From Pedobacter indicus (GTDB lineage Bacteria; Bacteroidota; Bacteroidia; Sphingobacteriales; Sphingobacteriaceae): DNA of 64,000 nt. The translations under genes and the position numbers were made by a program. The notes below the pieces were generated by a model. The model did not search any database and was not told where the DNA came from. It worked only from the letters and a program-made list of their open reading frames with translations. Numbering within the stretch: position 1 is the stretch's first letter; each line of letters begins with the position of its first letter. Positions 26,532 through 35,427 of this stretch are shown here, one piece after another. The stretch spans positions 2,666,001 through 2,730,000 of the forward strand of contig NZ_QRGB01000001.1 in the NCBI RefSeq assembly GCF_003449035.1, given 5' to 3'.

Positions 26532-28026
26532 TCTCCCGCCCACATTTTCCTTCCACGAAGACCAACGGCAATCCCTCTCAGGGATCATCGTCGAATCAGC
26601 TTACCTGATCCAAAAAACCGTGAAAGCATTTTGGGGCTTGGCTCTCGTATTGGCTCTTCAGGCGGATCGGATTGGCTGGCACTATTTTATTTTATTCCTC
26701 GTCCTCGTCTTGATCTTAGTTGTCATCGGTGGCTATTTAAGCTATCGGAATTTCACGTTCCGGATTGATAGCCAACATCAGGAATTTATCCTTCAGAAAG
26801 GGATCTTCAACAAGAAGCAAGTTGTCGTTCAACTCGCCAAAATACAGCAAGTCAACATCAATCAAAATTTCATTCAAAAGATGATCGACGTTTACGGCGT
26901 GGAGATTGAAACTGCCGGCAGCTCCAAAAGCGAAGTGCAGATTCGTGCCGTCTCTAAACAAGTAGCTTTAGCGCTGAAATCCCATTTGATGGAAGAAGCA
27001 TCGACGATACAAGAAGCTGGCCCCTCTACGCCATCGACAGCTATCCCGCAGTCATTTATCCACGTCAGTCCTTTAAGCCTCGTCAAAATGGGATTAACTT
27101 CCCGCTACGTCGAAAGCTTTTTTCTTCTACTCGCCTTTCTAAGTGCAATCTACAATAACGTTAAGGATATCTGGTGGAACGATGAGGAAAGCGAAGATGA
27201 ATTTTATCAGCTGGTAAGTACCCATTTGGGGGTTCAGTTCATAGTCTCACTCATTATCGGGCTCTTTATCATTACCATTCTTTTCAACCTTATCCGCACC
27301 ATCCTTGTTTATTACGACCTGTCAATCACCAAACAAGGTGGCTCGCTGAACATAGCCTATGGCTTGTTTAACAGCAAAAGCACAGTGATTCATCCGCAAA
27401 AAGTCCAAAAAATTGCGTACCAGAACAACTACTTCCAACGTAAAATGAACTTATATGAACTTTGCATCCAGCAGCCGACCAGCGATGTCCATACCGACAA
27501 GAAGGCTAAAATAAGAATGCCCGGATGCAATCGACGGGAGTTAGATGCCATTATCAAGTTTGTTCTGGATAAGCCCATCAGCCAAGGCCATCTTCTGAAA
27601 CCAAATATCCGCAAAATTATTGCCCCGCTCGCTTTTCTTCTGTTGCTGCCATTAGGAATTCTCTTTCTATTGCAAATCAACACCGCTGTCCCAGAAGTAG
27701 TTTATTATATGGCATTTTTCTATCTCTTGCTTACCGGAACACTAATTTATTTTGGCTACCGAAATAACCGACTCTATATCAACAAAGATTTCGTCATTAA
27801 ACAAAGCGGTATCTGGGATATTCAGACTGAAATTATTGAACCCTATAAAATTCAGGCGATCAGCATCAAGCAGAACTTTTGGCATCGTCGTAGCGATATC
27901 GGTCATATCGTGCTCCACACCGCCGGTGGCGACCTTTCGTTCCGTTTCGGAGACTACACTGCGCTCAAAAAATATGTTGATATCCTCACCTACCAAATAG
28001 AAACCAGTAGTAGAAACTGGATGTAA
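26524..28026 (+). CDS. PH-domain membrane protein (YdbT-like)
   Basis: The 500-residue product has three copies of a unit made of a pair of membrane helices and a bacterial PH domain: helices at about 34-76, 200-258 and 360-410, with PH-like strands after each (QKGIFNKKQVVVQLAKIQQVNINQN, TVIHPQKVQKIAYQNN, EIIEPYKIQAISIKQNF). The repeated 'P/L-x-K-I/V-Q' strand is characteristic. It forms a conserved gene pair with the YdbS-like gene before it. No enzymatic residues are visible; a membrane scaffold or sensor role is plausible. Confidence 0.88.
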   Translation: MPSLPPTFSFHEDQRQSLSGIIVESAYLIQKTVKAFWGLALVLALQADRIGWHYFILFLVLVLILVVIGGYLSYRNFTFRIDSQHQEFILQKGIFNKKQVVVQLAKIQQVNINQNFIQKMIDVYGVEIETAGSSKSEVQIRAVSKQVALALKSHLMEEASTIQEAGPSTPSTAIPQSFIHVSPLSLVKMGLTSRYVESFFLLLAFLSAIYNNVKDIWWNDEESEDEFYQLVSTHLGVQFIVSLIIGLFIITILFNLIRTILVYYDLSITKQGGSLNIAYGLFNSKSTVIHPQKVQKIAYQNNYFQRKMNLYELCIQQPTSDVHTDKKAKIRMPGCNRRELDAIIKFVLDKPISQGHLLKPNIRKIIAPLAFLLLLPLGILFLLQINTAVPEVVYYMAFFYLLLTGTLIYFGYRNNRLYINKDFVIKQSGIWDIQTEIIEPYKIQAISIKQNFWHRRSDIGHIVLHTAGGDLSFRFGDYTALKKYVDILTYQIETSSRNWM

Positions 28027-28042
28027 GGTAAATTACTGTGTT

Positions 28043-28417
28043 TTACTTCCGACTATCGCGCCAAACAAGTGTTTTCTTTAGCTGCGTAGAATCTAAAGAC
28101 CGGAAATCGACCGGGCAGTTGCCATCACCCCTACCCGTAAATCCACCATCCGGATGACAAATCAATTTTCCATCACGATTATACAGCTCATTGAACTGAT
28201 CGCAACAATCGGCCGTCACATAAAAATATATTGAATCCTGATACTCCCATTTCCATATGGATGCCGGTGGATTATAAACTGGATTTTTCTCGATCTCCGC
28301 AATCTTATTTTTTACAAAATCGGTTGACATGCCATCAACCGATTCTTTCTTACAGCCCTCAGCATTTAGAAGAATACCGAGAAGAAGAAACGACAAATAT
28401 TTTAACGTAGCGACCAT
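28043..28417 (-). CDS. Secreted hypothetical protein (DUF6970-like)
   Basis: The 124-residue product has a hydrophobic N-terminus and Cys22, possibly a lipoprotein signal, although the AEGC box is imperfect. The mature part carries a conserved-looking core: IWKWEYQDSIYFYVTADCCDQFNELY, then ICHPDGGFTGRGDGNCPVDF (each outlined), with a CC pair and two further cysteines that could form disulfides or bind metal. I recall this CDQF...CAPDGGFTGxGDG pattern as a Bacteroidota family (DUF6970), but cannot confirm it. It faces the PH-domain gene convergently. Confidence 0.65.
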   Translation of the reverse strand: MVATLKYLSFLLLGILLNAEGCKKESVDGMSTDFVKNKIAEIEKNPVYNPPASIWKWEYQDSIYFYVTADCCDQFNELYNRDGKLICHPDGGFTGRGDGNCPVDFRSLDSTQLKKTLVWRDSRK

Positions 28418-28701
28418 CTATTTAAAGTTAAGTTTTTTCTGGCAAAAAACGGCTCATTTATCAAAAAGTCAGGACAGATTACTGCGGAAGCTGTAAATAA
28501 CTTGGTTTACATTATTAACTATTTATTTCCTATTAATTCCCTATTCCACCCGTATAATCGAGTGAAAATAGGGTAGTAATAGCATTTTATTTCGGAATAT
28601 ATCGTTTAACATGTAAAACAAGTCTTGGACAATTTATTATGAACTTCTAATGTGGTTCAAAAATAATTTGCGATAACACGAAATATTATCGAATTTTCGA
28701 C

Positions 28702-29562
28702 ATGAAAAATTCATATCCTTCGGAAGTCTATATTAACGGCGAATGGCGTGATCAAGAAAACGCAACTGTATCGGTTTTTGACCGTGGTTTTTTATTCGGC
28801 GATGGAATCTATGATGTAATCCCTCTCTATGATGGGATAGTTTTTCGTTTGCATGATCATCTCGATCGAATGCAATTTGGCTTGAATGAGGTCGGTATTC
28901 ACTATGACGTTTCCCAGTTAAATCCAATTATCGACGAGGCCATTGCCCGGTCGCCTTATAGCAAGTCAGACGCTGCAGTCTATATCCAGGTTACCAGAGG
29001 TACGGCTCCCCGAGCACACGCTTTCCCGGCCAATACGGCACCTACTGTCCTACTGTATGTTTACCCTATTGATTTATCTGGATTTGAAAATAAACTAGCG
29101 ACCGTTATATTTTCAGAGGATTACCGCTGGCACCGCTGCGATATCAAGTCGACTTCCCTCATGGCAAATGTCCGCGCCAACAATGAGGCGAAACTTCAAG
29201 GCGCAAATGAAAACCTATTCGTACGCAATGGTTTAATTACTGAAGGAACTCATACGTCGGTATTCTTCTTGAAAGACCAAACACTGTTTACCCACCCCCT
29301 TGACAAGCATATCCTTCCTAGCATCACTCGTAAAGTCGTCATTGAAATTTGTCGCGAACACGGGTTATTTGTCGAGGAAGTCGCGATCGGGATAAACGAA
29401 ATAGATGATGTCGAGGAAGCATTTCTCGCCGGAACAACTACACAAATATTAGCAATCGGAAAACTTGAGTTAGAAGGAAAGGAGTTTTTTCTCGGCGAGG
29501 AAAGCGGATTGGTTACAAAACAAATACAGGCTGAATTCATCAAGAGAACAAGATTTGCGTGA
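28702..29562 (+). CDS. Class IV PLP aminotransferase, D-amino acid type
   Basis: The 286-residue product is a fold-type IV PLP enzyme of the D-amino acid/branched-chain aminotransferase family. Signatures: SVFDRGFLFGDGIYDVI near residue 24, catalytic Lys in RCDIKSTSLMANV near residue 152, EGTHTSVF, and FLAGTTTQI near the phosphate site. Length and the DRGFLFGDGIYD opening fit D-amino acid aminotransferase (Dat), which makes D-Glu or D-Ala for cell wall; an (R)-transaminase or aminodeoxychorismate lyase is possible. The gene stands alone, preceded by 284 bp without a clear consensus promoter. Confidence 0.85.
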   Translation: MKNSYPSEVYINGEWRDQENATVSVFDRGFLFGDGIYDVIPLYDGIVFRLHDHLDRMQFGLNEVGIHYDVSQLNPIIDEAIARSPYSKSDAAVYIQVTRGTAPRAHAFPANTAPTVLLYVYPIDLSGFENKLATVIFSEDYRWHRCDIKSTSLMANVRANNEAKLQGANENLFVRNGLITEGTHTSVFFLKDQTLFTHPLDKHILPSITRKVVIEICREHGLFVEEVAIGINEIDDVEEAFLAGTTTQILAIGKLELEGKEFFLGEESGLVTKQIQAEFIKRTRFA

Positions 29563-29575
29563 TATCGAACGCAAG

Positions 29576-30751
29576 TTACTTGATAACCTGATGTTTCTTT
29601 AAGATACCCCTTATTTTTTCAACTGGCAGTGCTTCCACTTTATTACCATCCCTGCCGACCATATCCTCTGCCTGAAAAAGCGAATTTAGGATCGCTTCTT
29701 CCGTTGCTTCAATGGCTGCCATAAAAATGGGTGATGTCGATTCATTTGTTAAATGTTTCGGATGCAACAAAGGCTCCGTGCTATTATAGGGAATCCGATT
29801 CGCCGTAGAGAACGAGATAACATAATCGCCACTCCCGTTTGATGCGATTCCTCCTGTTTTCGCTAATCCCATAAAAGCGCGCTTAGCCAATCGTTCCAAA
29901 TTTCGATGATCGAGTGGCGCGTCTGTAGCTACCACGATCATGCAGGAACCATCCACATTATTTAACAATTCATTACTAAAGGAGAACTGCTTCAGCTCCT
30001 TCCCTATATTCACCCCGGCAATTTGTAAGACTCCGCCAAAATTACTTTGTACCAGTACACCAACTGTATAACCACCTAATGACTCGGGCAGCTTCCGGGA
30101 GGCAGTGCCAATACCACCTTTGAAGCCGAAACAAACCGTTCCTGTACCCGCTCCGACGTTCCCCTCAGCCGGCAGACCTGTTTCTGCATCGCGGATAGCT
30201 TCCAGCACATCGTTTTGTGTAAGGTGGCGTCCTCGGATATCATTCAGATAACCATCATTCGTTTCTCCCACCAACGCATTAACCGATCGAACTTCTTCGT
30301 TTCCTTTTTGATCAAGCGTATAGCCGATCACCGCATTCATAGCCGTTGCAACATTCAATGTATTTGTCAAAATAATTGGCGTTTCCAGATTCCCCAGTTC
30401 ATTGACTTGCGTAATGCCTGCTAATTTCCCAAAACCATTGCCCACAAAGACAGCCGCCGGCACCTTTTCCTGAAAAATATTACCCTGATGAGGCAGTATA
30501 GCAGTGACTCCTGTCCGTACCGAATCGCCTTCTATGCGGGTTTTATGTCCCACAGAGACACCAGCCACATCAGTTATTGCATTCCATTTGCCTTTCGGCA
30601 ACACACCAATTTCAATTCCAAGCTCATGGACACGATTCGTTTGTCCATAGCCATAGTCATGGCTAACGACCAGCAAGAAAAATAGAAAAAATAAAATCTT
30701 TGATACAGGGATTGTTGTTTTCATTAGTGGTTTCGGGACTGTAATCTTCAT
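29576..30751 (-). CDS. P1 family aminopeptidase/esterase (DmpA-like)
   Basis: The 391-residue product has an N-terminal signal (FFLFFLLVVSHDYGYGQ) and belongs to the DmpA/BapA family of N-terminal-nucleophile hydrolases. These self-cleave before a Ser: here the site is NGSGDY in GGIASNGSGDYVISFS, giving the nucleophile Ser. TDVAGVSVGHKTRIEGD near residue 63 and VGAGTGTVCFGFKGG are family hallmarks. It likely cleaves beta-peptides, D-amino acid amides or short peptides in the periplasm. A second ATG at 30724 is an equally good start. It follows a terminator of the upstream lipoprotein gene. Confidence 0.9.
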   Translation of the reverse strand: MKITVPKPLMKTTIPVSKILFFLFFLLVVSHDYGYGQTNRVHELGIEIGVLPKGKWNAITDVAGVSVGHKTRIEGDSVRTGVTAILPHQGNIFQEKVPAAVFVGNGFGKLAGITQVNELGNLETPIILTNTLNVATAMNAVIGYTLDQKGNEEVRSVNALVGETNDGYLNDIRGRHLTQNDVLEAIRDAETGLPAEGNVGAGTGTVCFGFKGGIGTASRKLPESLGGYTVGVLVQSNFGGVLQIAGVNIGKELKQFSFSNELLNNVDGSCMIVVATDAPLDHRNLERLAKRAFMGLAKTGGIASNGSGDYVISFSTANRIPYNSTEPLLHPKHLTNESTSPIFMAAIEATEEAILNSLFQAEDMVGRDGNKVEALPVEKIRGILKKHQVIK

Positions 30752-30773
30752 TATGTAATTTAAACGGTCATTA

Positions 30774-30822
30774 AAAAAGTCGAAAAGATTACCTGCAAAT
30801 TAGATAATCTTTTCGACTTTTT
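30774..30822 (-). terminator. Terminator of the lipocalin-like lipoprotein gene
   Basis: A perfect 18-bp stem (aaaaagtcgaaaagatta at 30774-30791, complement at 30805-30822) with a 13-nt loop ends in T-runs on both strands. It lies after the 30846-31262 gene and 23 bp before the P1 peptidase start. Confidence 0.88.
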
Positions 30823-30845
30823 CTACGGTCGTTCTTGACTACGAT

Positions 30846-31262
30846 CTAGTCACGATTACGTTTAAACACTAATCGTGTTTGTGTCGCACCTTCATCGTTA
30901 ATTAACGTTAACGTGTTGATTTTACCCACAATGTTTTCCTGAATCACATAAGTCATCCCATCAAACTCCATTTCCTTGGTAGCAATCACGCGATAAGGAA
31001 CAGAATGAGCATTATCACCGTCATAGAACCAAGCTTTATTATCACTTTTAAATTCAAGGCGTCCACCTTCGGTAATCAGTTCCGTCGTAATTCCCATCTC
31101 CCCACCACTAGAAATCGTTTTTTCAAGAGATCTCCAATTCCCAGTTCGGAGCACATTATTTACAATATCCTTTTCGGCACTTGTAACCGTCTCCTCGCTG
31201 CAAGCCGAAAAACCGATTAATACAACCAATATTAACCCGAATACCTTCAAATACTTTTTCAT
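30846..31262 (-). CDS. Small lipoprotein, lipocalin-like
   Basis: The 138-residue product has a clear lipoprotein signal (IGFSAC, Cys21) and a mature part of alternating beta strands (TGNWRSLEKTISSGG, GRLEFKSDNKAWFYDG, PYRVIATKEMEF, INTLTLINDEGATQTRLVFKR). The GNWRS opening is the pattern of the lipocalin-like domain common in Bacteroidota lipoproteins. The function is unknown. It is single, ends at an 18-bp terminator, and is preceded by a 17-bp tandem repeat. Confidence 0.75.
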   Translation of the reverse strand: MKKYLKVFGLILVVLIGFSACSEETVTSAEKDIVNNVLRTGNWRSLEKTISSGGEMGITTELITEGGRLEFKSDNKAWFYDGDNAHSVPYRVIATKEMEFDGMTYVIQENIVGKINTLTLINDEGATQTRLVFKRNRD

Positions 31263-31329
31263 CTTTATATTATTACGTTTAAATACTAGCTACCCAAAGG
31301 CAAGTATAATGCCATTTTTGAAAACATAA

Positions 31330-31363
31330 AATAGATACGATCTGCAAATAGATACGATCTGCC
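31330..31363. repeat. 17-bp exact tandem repeat
   Basis: Two copies of aaatagatacgatctgc lie end to end, 68 bp upstream of the lipocalin-like gene. They could be a duplicated operator or a slip-strand duplication. Confidence 0.8.
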
Positions 31364-31433
31364 GATCGAAGGAAATTGATCGTACTTCTTAGACTTCTAT
31401 GAATTGAAGGAACTGGGAATTATTCCTATGACA

Positions 31434-31456
31434 TTAATTCTTGTGACAAGAATTAA
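31434..31456. other. 23-bp perfect dyad after the cold-shock gene
   Basis: The arms ttaattcttgt and acaagaattaa flank a single G, 9 bp from the stop of the cold-shock gene. A smaller dyad GGAAT-T-ATTCC lies nearby (31417-31427). As RNA it gives a stem with a small loop but no following T-run. Confidence 0.6.
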
Positions 31457-31464
31457 ATTTTGTT

Positions 31465-31920
31465 TTATGTAGATTTTTTAACCTTGATAGCGTTAAGGCC
31501 CTTAAGACCTTTTTCAACTTCGAAAGACACTTTGTTCCCTTCGATAACTTCTTCTTCAAGACCGTTTACGTGGAAAAAGATACTCTCTTGACTTTCCTGG
31601 TCTTTAATAAAACCGTAACCTTTCGATTCATTGAAAAAAGTCACAACACCATTTCGGATCAAATCCTCGGCCGTCAGCTCGGGTTGCTTCGCCACGCCAA
31701 TCTCAATATCTTCGGTCTTAATAACTTTCTTTTTTGTCGGGTCAGGTGGTGTATCTGTAATATTTCCATTTTCATCAACATACGCAAACAATTCTTCTAA
31801 ATCTTTTCCTTTATCAGAATTCGCTTTGCGTTCCTCCCGCTTCTGTTCTTTGTCTTGTCTTTTCTTTAATCTTTTCTTTTCTTTTTCTTTTTTGTTGAAC
31901 GTTTCTTGTGATCTCGCCAT
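31465..31920 (-). CDS. Cold-shock domain protein with charged N-terminal extension
   Basis: From the ATG at 31920 the product is 151 residues. The C-terminal 65 residues are a cold-shock domain: GVVTFFNESKGYGFIKD holds RNP1 (KGYGFI), SIFFHVNG holds RNP2, which bind single-stranded RNA. The first 45 residues are a run of Lys, Glu and Arg (a charged helix), followed by a linker (residues about 45-85). Typical CspA is only 70 residues. Such KE-rich extended proteins are known in Bacteroidota. The leader of about 75 nt follows a TATCTTTG promoter element. Confidence 0.92.
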   Translation of the reverse strand: MARSQETFNKKEKEKKRLKKRQDKEQKREERKANSDKGKDLEELFAYVDENGNITDTPPDPTKKKVIKTEDIEIGVAKQPELTAEDLIRNGVVTFFNESKGYGFIKDQESQESIFFHVNGLEEEVIEGNKVSFEVEKGLKGLNAIKVKKST

Positions 31921-32001
31921 ATTATTTATTAAGAATTTTAGCACGGTTTAGTCAAGGGGGTTGTCCTGAAGGGATTAAGTGTGCGAATTTTAATCGGTAG
32001 A

Positions 32002-32009
32002 CAAAGATA
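32002..32009 (-). promoter_or_regulatory. Promoter -7 element of the cold-shock gene
   Basis: The minus strand reads TATCTTTG, 81 bp before the ATG at 31920; the mRNA leader would be about 75 nt. Confidence 0.55.
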
Positions 32010-32061
32010 CAATAATTAATTGGAAACTGTAAAGCGATCATTCACAGATCAAATGGCTGTC

Positions 32062-32073
32062 GAGAACGTTTTC
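32062..32073 (+). promoter_or_regulatory. LacI-type operator before the sugar permease
   Basis: GAGAACGTTTTC fits the palindrome GAnAACGTTnTC with the central CG typical of LacI-family sites. It lies just upstream of a -7-like TAATATTG (32080-32087), so a bound repressor would block the promoter. The same palindrome recurs at 38997-39008. Confidence 0.65.
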
Positions 32074-32155
32074 ATACTTTAATATTGCCTTTTTAGTGGC
32101 TTTATCCCTTTTTATTAATATTTTGGTAATTGACAAACCAAGAAAAATCTCTTTT

Positions 32156-33505
32156 ATGGCAAGCACAACAACAAAAGTTACTGTCGACTCATTAAGTAAG
32201 CGAGATACCGTTATTTCAATTGGCATTATCGGTGTTTTATTTTTTATGTTTGGTTTTGTTTCCTGGGTCAATGCGATTCTCATTCCCTATTTTAAGATTG
32301 CTTGTGAACTGACGAACTTTCAATCCTACTTGGTCGCCTTCGCTTTTTACATCTCATACCTAGTAATGTCTGTACCTTCTTCTTATCTACTAAAAGCGGT
32401 TGGTTTCAAGAAAGGCATGATGGTCGGCTTCTGGATTATGGCTCTGGGTGCATTTATATTTATACCGGCTGCTTATACCAGAACTTATGAAGTATTCCTC
32501 ATTGGTCTTTTCTCGTTAGGGACTGGCCTTGCCGTACTACAAACGGCAGCCAATCCGTATATCACCATTCTCGGTCCGAAGGAACGAGCCGCACAACGGA
32601 TCAGCATCATGGGCATCTGCAATAAAGGCGCGGGTATTCTGGCTCCCCTTATTTTTGCGGCCGTCATTCTAAAAGCGAGTGATAGTACTTTATTTGAACA
32701 AATACCCTTGATGAATGCAACCGAGCGAGCCGCTGCGCTGGATGAACTAATCAGAAGAGTGATTACCCCATATACGATTTTGGGAATTGGGTTGATCTGC
32801 CTGGGGCTTTTTGTGCGCTTCTCCCCTCTGCCAGAAATCGATACCGAACAAGAAACCGAAGATATTGCGCTAGCCAATACAGGCAAGACCAGCATTTTAC
32901 AATTTCCACACCTTATTTTAGGCGCCATTGCTATTTTCCTGCACGTAGGTACACAGGTCATTGCGATTGACACCATTATCAACTACGCCGGATCGATGGG
33001 TATTGATATTCTGGAAGCGAAAACCTTCCCCTCCTACACGCTAGCAATAACAATTTGCGGCTATTTGCTTGGTATCACACTAATACCCAAGTATATTAGC
33101 CAAAAACAGGCGCTTCAGCTATGTACATTACTCGGTGTTATATTGACCTTACTGATCGTATCTGTCAATGGAAATGTACACTTTCTGAATCATTATACTG
33201 ACATATCAATCTGGTTTGTTGTTTTGTTGGGTCTACCCAACTCATTAATATGGGCAGGAATCTGGCCTTTAGCGATTGATGGTCTGGGCAAATTCACTAA
33301 ACTCGGATCATCCGTTCTGATTATGGGACTATGCGGAAACGCGCTATTGCCTTTAGCTTACGGTTATTTCGTTGATATCTTCAATGATCGCCTAGCCTAT
33401 TGGGTATTATTCCCCTGTTACTCGTATCTCGTCTTCTATGCATTTATCGGACATCGTATACGAACATGGAAAACGAATAAAATAAAATTAGCTCCGAATA
33501 CTTGA
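32156..33505 (+). CDS. MFS sugar permease (FucP/GluP type)
   Basis: The 449-residue product is a sugar:proton symporter of the FHS family (fucose, glucose/galactose). It has 12 predicted membrane helices and family hallmarks such as the opening VLFFMFGFVSWVNAILIPYFK, QTAANPYITILGP in the middle of the N-half and HVGTQVIAID starting the C-half. The start is the ATG at 32156; the 20 extra in-frame residues upstream would run into the promoter region. Its stop overlaps the convergent lacI gene by 18 bp. The neighbouring regulator and catabolic genes suggest N-acetylhexosamine or a related sugar as substrate. Confidence 0.92.
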   Translation: MASTTTKVTVDSLSKRDTVISIGIIGVLFFMFGFVSWVNAILIPYFKIACELTNFQSYLVAFAFYISYLVMSVPSSYLLKAVGFKKGMMVGFWIMALGAFIFIPAAYTRTYEVFLIGLFSLGTGLAVLQTAANPYITILGPKERAAQRISIMGICNKGAGILAPLIFAAVILKASDSTLFEQIPLMNATERAAALDELIRRVITPYTILGIGLICLGLFVRFSPLPEIDTEQETEDIALANTGKTSILQFPHLILGAIAIFLHVGTQVIAIDTIINYAGSMGIDILEAKTFPSYTLAITICGYLLGITLIPKYISQKQALQLCTLLGVILTLLIVSVNGNVHFLNHYTDISIWFVVLLGLPNSLIWAGIWPLAIDGLGKFTKLGSSVLIMGLCGNALLPLAYGYFVDIFNDRLAYWVLFPCYSYLVFYAFIGHRIRTWKTNKIKLAPNT

Positions 33506-34510
33506 CTCCCTTACAATCAGCTGATTAGGGAGAATAATATTTTCTCCTTCAAAGTAAGTTTTGGTAATGTGCTTGATCAATAGCTCGCAACTTTTCTGCC
33601 CAATTTCAAATGCCGGTTCAGCAATGGTGGTTAATGTAGGTGATATGATAACAGACATCGGATCATTGGTAAAACCAACAACGCCCACCTCTTCTCCAAT
33701 TTTCACTTTATGTCTTTTTAATGAAAGCATGGCGCCGATGGCTTTTCGATCGTTGACCGCGAATATAGCATCAGGCGGGTTATCGAGACTTAACAAATGA
33801 TCGCAGTCCTGCTCCCCATGAGCTTGCGAGAACCCGGAATGTACGATCCACTCATCTTTAGGTTCCATATTATATTGCGCCAGGGCGTCAAGGTAACCTT
33901 GGAGTCGGTTCGCCGTAAAAGCAAGTCCTTTCGGACCGGCGATATGTGCTATTTTCTTATAGCCACTATTAATTAAATGAATGGTACCCTGTAATGCTCC
34001 TTCATAGTCATCCTGAACAACTTTTGATGCTTCTATCTCATTGGGGACCCGATCAAAAAATACAATTGGCATCCCTTCATCAATCAATTTTTGAAAATGA
34101 ACACATTCATCCGTATTAGAAGAGATTGAGACCAAAAGACCATCTAAGCTCGTTATTGCAATACTTTCTGCAATTTCCAGTTCACGTTCTGGCGAATCAT
34201 TCGTAACAAAGAGGATAATCTTAAAGCCTTCCTTAAAAGCAAGCTCTTGTATACCCGTAATGACCGTTGCGAAATAATAATTTGTAATATGAGGTGTTAT
34301 GATACCTATATTCCGGGTACTGCCTTTTGCCAAACCTGTCGCATTAAAATTTGGCTTATAATTCAATTCGGCCGCTAATGCCAGAACCTTTTCCTTCGTT
34401 TCCGGGTTCACATCATAGGTGTCTCTTAGAGCTCGTGAAACGGTCGAGACGGATATTTCAAGTATACGAGCTAGATCTTTTATGGTAATTGGCCTTTTCT
34501 TTGGTTCCAT
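33488..34510 (-). CDS. LacI-family transcriptional regulator
   Basis: The 340-residue product has an N-terminal helix-turn-helix and hinge (residues 6-60: ITIKDLARILEISVSTVSRAL, then NYKPNFNATGLAKG; outlined) and a periplasmic-binding-like effector domain (NIGIITPHITNYYFATVITGIQ onward). It most likely senses a sugar or sugar phosphate and represses the adjacent catabolic genes. Its promoter carries TATATTTG at 34535-34542 on the minus strand. Two palindromes in the island are candidate operators (32062 and 38996). Confidence 0.93.
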   Translation of the reverse strand: MEPKKRPITIKDLARILEISVSTVSRALRDTYDVNPETKEKVLALAAELNYKPNFNATGLAKGSTRNIGIITPHITNYYFATVITGIQELAFKEGFKIILFVTNDSPERELEIAESIAITSLDGLLVSISSNTDECVHFQKLIDEGMPIVFFDRVPNEIEASKVVQDDYEGALQGTIHLINSGYKKIAHIAGPKGLAFTANRLQGYLDALAQYNMEPKDEWIVHSGFSQAHGEQDCDHLLSLDNPPDAIFAVNDRKAIGAMLSLKRHKVKIGEEVGVVGFTNDPMSVIISPTLTTIAEPAFEIGQKSCELLIKHITKTYFEGENIILPNQLIVRESSIRS

Positions 34511-34521
34511 CAATTCACTTT

Positions 34522-34542
34522 AACGGTACAAGTTCAAATATA
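34522..34542 (-). promoter_or_regulatory. lacI promoter and possible half-site
   Basis: TATATTTG (minus strand, 34535-34542) is a -7 element for lacI. AACGGTAC at 34522-34529 lies at the expected start point and recurs at 40750-40757 before uxaA; it could be a weak regulator half-site. Confidence 0.45.
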
Positions 34543-34567
34543 CTCAATTTACCATCTAAAAAATCAC

Positions 34568-34609
34568 AAAAAAGGTTCGTCACATGATATGATTACCCCC
34601 AGACGAACC
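34568..34609 (-). terminator. Terminator after nagB
   Basis: On the minus strand GGTTCGTC (34602-34609) pairs with GACGAACC (34574-34581), followed by TTTTTTTG. It lies 40 bp after the nagB stop. Confidence 0.88.
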
Positions 34610-34649
34610 CTTGTATAATTAATAACTAGCTACAAATAAATCTTTCTTT

Positions 34650-35381
34650 TTACGACAGCAATTTTGCAGAATCCTTGTCGAGATAGTACATGCAGTTAGG
34701 GTGTGACTGTAAGATACTAGCGGGAACCAAGTTTGAAACGGGGCCTTCAATAGCCTTTTGCACGGCTGGAGCTTTTCTTGCGTCGGGTGCGGAGCAGATG
34801 ATTACCTCAGACTTTAATATTTGTCTAACTGACATGCTGATTGCTTTTTTAGGAACCTCATCGATAGAACCGAACCATCCTTCATTCAATTGCTGCCCAC
34901 GACAGTCAGCATCCAAATTAACGATCAGATAAGGCTCCTCGGTCTCAAAATCAGCCGGCGGATCATTAAACGCTAAGTGTCCATTTTCCCCGATACCAAC
35001 CAAAGCAACATGAATGGGATGCTTTTTTATCAACTCACCCAAGCGTTGACGCTCTTCCTCCGGATCCGCTTCACCATCAATTAAATAAAAAGATTTGAGA
35101 GGCGATACTTTATTTAAAAAACGCTCTCTTAGGTATTTTCTAAAGCTTGCCGGATGTGTTTCAGGCAAATCGATGTATTCATCTAAATGGAACATGGTAA
35201 CCTTTGACCAATCGACTTCTTGTTCGATTAGCTGATTCAATGTTTCAAATTGACTTGCGCCTGTCGCCAGAATAACATGAGCTTCTCCATCTTTACGAAT
35301 CGCTTCGTTGATGAGTTCGGCTGTCTTTATTCCAGCAGCACGACCAAGATCTTTCGGATTATTTTTTACGATAACTTCCAT
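34650..35381 (-). CDS. nagB: Glucosamine-6-phosphate deaminase
   Basis: The 243-residue product converts glucosamine-6-phosphate to fructose-6-phosphate and ammonia. The motifs [27 protein letters not shown] and [14 protein letters not shown] are family hallmarks; the catalytic Asp, His and Glu positions are in these stretches. It is slightly shorter than E. coli NagB (266), as in one Bacteroidota subfamily. It ends at a strong terminator and lies downstream of the GH109 gene, consistent with amino-sugar degradation. 6-phosphogluconolactonase is a related alternative but fits the DEYIDLP motif less well. Confidence 0.92.
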   Translation of the reverse strand: MEVIVKNNPKDLGRAAGIKTAELINEAIRKDGEAHVILATGASQFETLNQLIEQEVDWSKVTMFHLDEYIDLPETHPASFRKYLRERFLNKVSPLKSFYLIDGEADPEEERQRLGELIKKHPIHVALVGIGENGHLAFNDPPADFETEEPYLIVNLDADCRGQQLNEGWFGSIDEVPKKAISMSVRQILKSEVIICSAPDARKAPAVQKAIEGPVSNLVPASILQSHPNCMYYLDKDSAKLLS

Positions 35382-35427
35382 TATTTATTTGATGTTAATT
35401 TTTAATTCTATGTGTAACGTATATTTT

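Noticed and set aside
32485-32982. 165-residue minus-strand ORF
   Set aside because: It lies inside the sugar permease gene in antisense; its product has no recognisable domain.
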